NCBI GenBank assembly: GCA_041395325.1
Contig: JAWLAT010000002.1
Coordinates: 62,001-126,000 of the forward strand
Length of the DNA stretch: 64,000 nt
Source: JAWLAT01 sp041395325
GTDB taxonomy: Bacteria; Pseudomonadota; Gammaproteobacteria; Xanthomonadales; SZUA-5
Reading direction: 5' to 3'
Position 1 is the first letter of the stretch. Each line of letters opens with the position of its first letter. The notes under the pieces were generated by a model that saw only the letters and a program-made list of their open reading frames with translations, was not told where the DNA came from and ran no database searches. The position numbers and the translations under genes are program-made. Positions 62,320 through 64,000 of the stretch are shown piece by piece.

Positions 62320-63413
62320 TTGTGCTGGAAGATCGCCAACGACTGATCCGCGACATCGAAGCGGCGCGTGCGGCTGGCGCGCGGTTGCGGCCAGCCTGTG
62401 CGCTCGCGGGCATCGATCCACGCACCGTCCAGCGCTGGCACGATGGTGCTCAGATTGCGGCTGATCGGCGCCCGACGGCGTCCCATCCGCGGCCGGCCCA
62501 CGCCTTGAGCCAGACCGAGCGGGCGCGAATCCTGGCGGTGGTCAACGAACCTCGCTTCGCCCAGCTGCCGCCGGGTCAGATCGTGCCGCGACTGGCCGAC
62601 GAGGGGATCTATCTGGCCAGCGAACGCAGTCTTTACCGGGTCATGCACGCGGCCGATCAAGTGACTCACCGTGGTCGCGCCAAGGCACCCCAGATGCGAC
62701 GCGCGCCGACCACGCATACCTCACACGGGCCCGGCGAGGTGTGGTGCTGGGACGTGACCTGGCTACCGGCACTGGTCGCCGGCCGATGGTTCTACCTGTA
62801 CCTGATCATCGATCTGTATAGCCGCAAGATCGTCGGCCACGAGGTCCACGAAGCTGATGCTGCCGAGCACGCCACCGAACTGCTCAAGCGCACAGCATTG
62901 GCTGAGGGTATCCACGCGGCACTGCACAAGCCCAACTTGCATGGCGACAATGGCGCCTCGCTCAAGGCCACGACCGTGCTGGCCATGCTGCAATGGCTGG
63001 GCATCAAGCCTTCCTACTCGCGCCCGCGGGTCAGCGACGACAACGCCTTCGTCGAATCGCTCTTCCGCACCGCCAAGTTCCGCCCCGGATTCCCCGCCAA
63101 GGGCTTTGCCGACCTGGACCATGCCCGTCGCTGGGCTCAAGGCTTCGTCGACTGGTACAACCACGAGCATCAACACAGCGGCCTGCGCTACGTCAGCCCG
63201 GACCAGCGCCATCGCCGACTGGATGCCGAGTTGCTGCAGCGTCGGCACGCGCTCTACCAGCAAGCCCGCAGCCTCAACCCCCGCCGCTGGAGCCGCCAGA
63301 CCCGCAACTGGCAACCCATCGGGCCGGTCACTCTCAACCCTGAGCGAGATCAGCTTGCCATGTGCAGCAAACCCGCCGCCGAACAGACCCAAAAGAACGG
63401 GTTGGCCGCATGA
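62316..63413 (+). CDS. IS3-family transposase OrfB (DDE integrase core)
   Basis: The 365-residue product has an HTH part (RPACALAGIDPRTVQRWHDG) and the rve-type catalytic core: VWCWDVTWLPALVAGRWFYL (first Asp), NLHGDNGASLKATTVLAMLQ (second Asp) and SRPRVSDDNAFVESLFRTAK (Glu), then WYNHEHQHSGLRYVSPDQRH. It overlaps orfA by four bases. It appears intact. Confidence 0.95.
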   Translation: MIVLEDRQRLIRDIEAARAAGARLRPACALAGIDPRTVQRWHDGAQIAADRRPTASHPRPAHALSQTERARILAVVNEPRFAQLPPGQIVPRLADEGIYLASERSLYRVMHAADQVTHRGRAKAPQMRRAPTTHTSHGPGEVWCWDVTWLPALVAGRWFYLYLIIDLYSRKIVGHEVHEADAAEHATELLKRTALAEGIHAALHKPNLHGDNGASLKATTVLAMLQWLGIKPSYSRPRVSDDNAFVESLFRTAKFRPGFPAKGFADLDHARRWAQGFVDWYNHEHQHSGLRYVSPDQRHRRLDAELLQRRHALYQQARSLNPRRWSRQTRNWQPIGPVTLNPERDQLAMCSKPAAEQTQKNGLAA

Positions 63414-63436
63414 ATGAGGCGGCAACTATGTTGACA

Positions 63437-64000
63437 GGCACCGCAGCGGACCCGGCACGCCGGCCACCGGCTCGATCAGCTTGTCGATGTCGTCCAGCCG
63501 TCTGGCCGTCTCTCGGATCCGTTGCTGGATCGAAGTGTAGTCCGACGATTCCAGATCCTCGGCCATGCCCGCCCGCACGGGGTTCAGATCGATGTAGGCC
63601 ATGACTGACAACAGCGCTTGCTCATCCAGCAGCCGCTGGCATTTGAAGCGACCCTCCCAGAAGCGGCCGGTCACCTCGTCCTCGATGTTCGCCATCCGAG
63701 CAATGTGCTCGTTGAGGCATTTCATGAACTCCGACACTGAGCAGAGGCGAACGCGGATCTGCTCCATCTTGTCCGCCTTGCGCAACAGATTCGCCACCCG
63801 CTGCTGCCTCTGTTCGTCGGTCTCGTCCGCAGGACCGCCATACAGCGCAGTCCAGCGCTCGGCACACGCCTGATCGGACCAGCTCTCGACCCAGGCCGGA
63901 TCGAACTGCAGGGCCAGATGGAGGTGGTTGGACATGGCGCAGTAGGCCAGCACGCGCACAGCGAAGATCGAGCCCAACTGGTTCATCCGATCGACCAGCC
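63437..64000 (-). pseudogene. Y1 transposase of RAYT type, 5' part (runs off the window)
   Basis: The minus-strand frame, open to the last base, contains IFAVRVLAYCAMSNHLHLAL, the HUH/Y1 histidine motif region of REP-associated transposases, then GRFWEGRFKCQRLLDEQALL and MAYIDLNPVRAGMAEDLESS, which carry the catalytic-tyrosine region conserved in this group. It continues to GVPGPLRCL and then enters the IS3-family element, ending at a stop at 63426. The N-terminus lies beyond the window; the 3' part is at 61443-61795. RAYTs mobilise REP elements such as that at 14954-15032, but whether this one matched them is not known. Confidence 0.85.

Larger units (their letters stand above)
61796..63436 (+). 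mobile_element. IS3-family insertion sequence, about 1.64 kb
   Basis: The left end starts TGTCAAATTAGTTGCCGCC at 61796, and the complement of the right end starts TGTCAACATAGTTGCCGCC at 63436; 17 of the first 19 bases match, and both ends begin with TG as in the IS3 family. Two overlapping genes (orfA, orfB) with a slippery site fill it. CAC precedes the left end and also occurs two bases past the right end, so the exact right border may be 63438 with CAC as a three-base duplication; this is not certain. It interrupts the RAYT gene. Confidence 0.85.

Noticed and set aside
61793..63441. CAC as a target duplication of the IS3-family element
   Set aside because: CAC abuts the left end but lies two bases beyond the right end, so it is mentioned only as possible and not listed as a repeat.

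Overview
The window reads as a high-GC gammaproteobacterial chromosome of the Lysobacterales (Xanthomonadales) type. The order mpl, adk and a divergent PPi-type phosphofructokinase, the short adenylate kinase, the fused MaoC-phosphotransacetylase beside acetate kinase, and REP elements with a GTGGGAGCGAGC core all fit that order. This is an inference from gene content; there is no rRNA or other phylogenetic marker in the window.

From 1 to about 47.0 kb the content is mostly ordinary core genome. It holds an HxlR regulator fragment, a Sua5-type threonylcarbamoyl-AMP synthase, an entericidin-like lipoprotein and a MacA/MacB-type exporter. Next come an SDR, a LON-domain protein, mpl, adk, pfp and a secreted MBL-fold protein, followed by two unrecognised coupled genes, a MaoC-Pta fusion with ackA, lptE and an ArsS-like radical SAM protein coupled to a beta-barrel protein. 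The stretch continues with a TPR-sulfotransferase, a beta-CASP nuclease, a HIT protein, two cytochromes c, murB, pyrD, a PAS-GGDEF-EAL protein, a DUF45 peptidase, rdgC, ttcA and a cation/proton antiporter. At 37-42.6 kb lies an RNA-repair locus (rtcR, divergent rtcB, an unrecognised protein, rtcA) whose boundaries carry two kinds of short repeat. An RND efflux pump with its adaptor closes the core part.

From about 47.5 to 61.1 kb the composition changes. A 60-base sample at 56041-56100 has 29 G+C by hand count, against 42 of 60 at 43261-43320. Here lies a compact, same-strand, largely translationally coupled cluster. Its genes are a stand-alone TyrRS homologue, an FAD/NADPH oxygenase-like protein, an MFS exporter, a SAM methyltransferase, an HlyD-type adaptor, an RND transporter, a short aldehyde dehydrogenase, an APH/choline-kinase-fold kinase, a class III aminotransferase and an HxGH nucleotidyltransferase. 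I recognise no described pathway with this gene set. It looks like a transferred biosynthetic cluster for a small, amino-acid-derived, possibly nucleotide-linked metabolite with its own exporters, and it is the best candidate here for an undescribed system. The adaptor gene is split by an IS5-family element whose TTAG duplication allows exact reconstruction of the original frame.

From 61.1 kb to the end there is an REP-associated (Y1) transposase gene on the minus strand, cut in two by an IS3-family element with a frameshift signal. No tRNA, rRNA, CRISPR array, integrase or phage structural gene was seen anywhere in the window.
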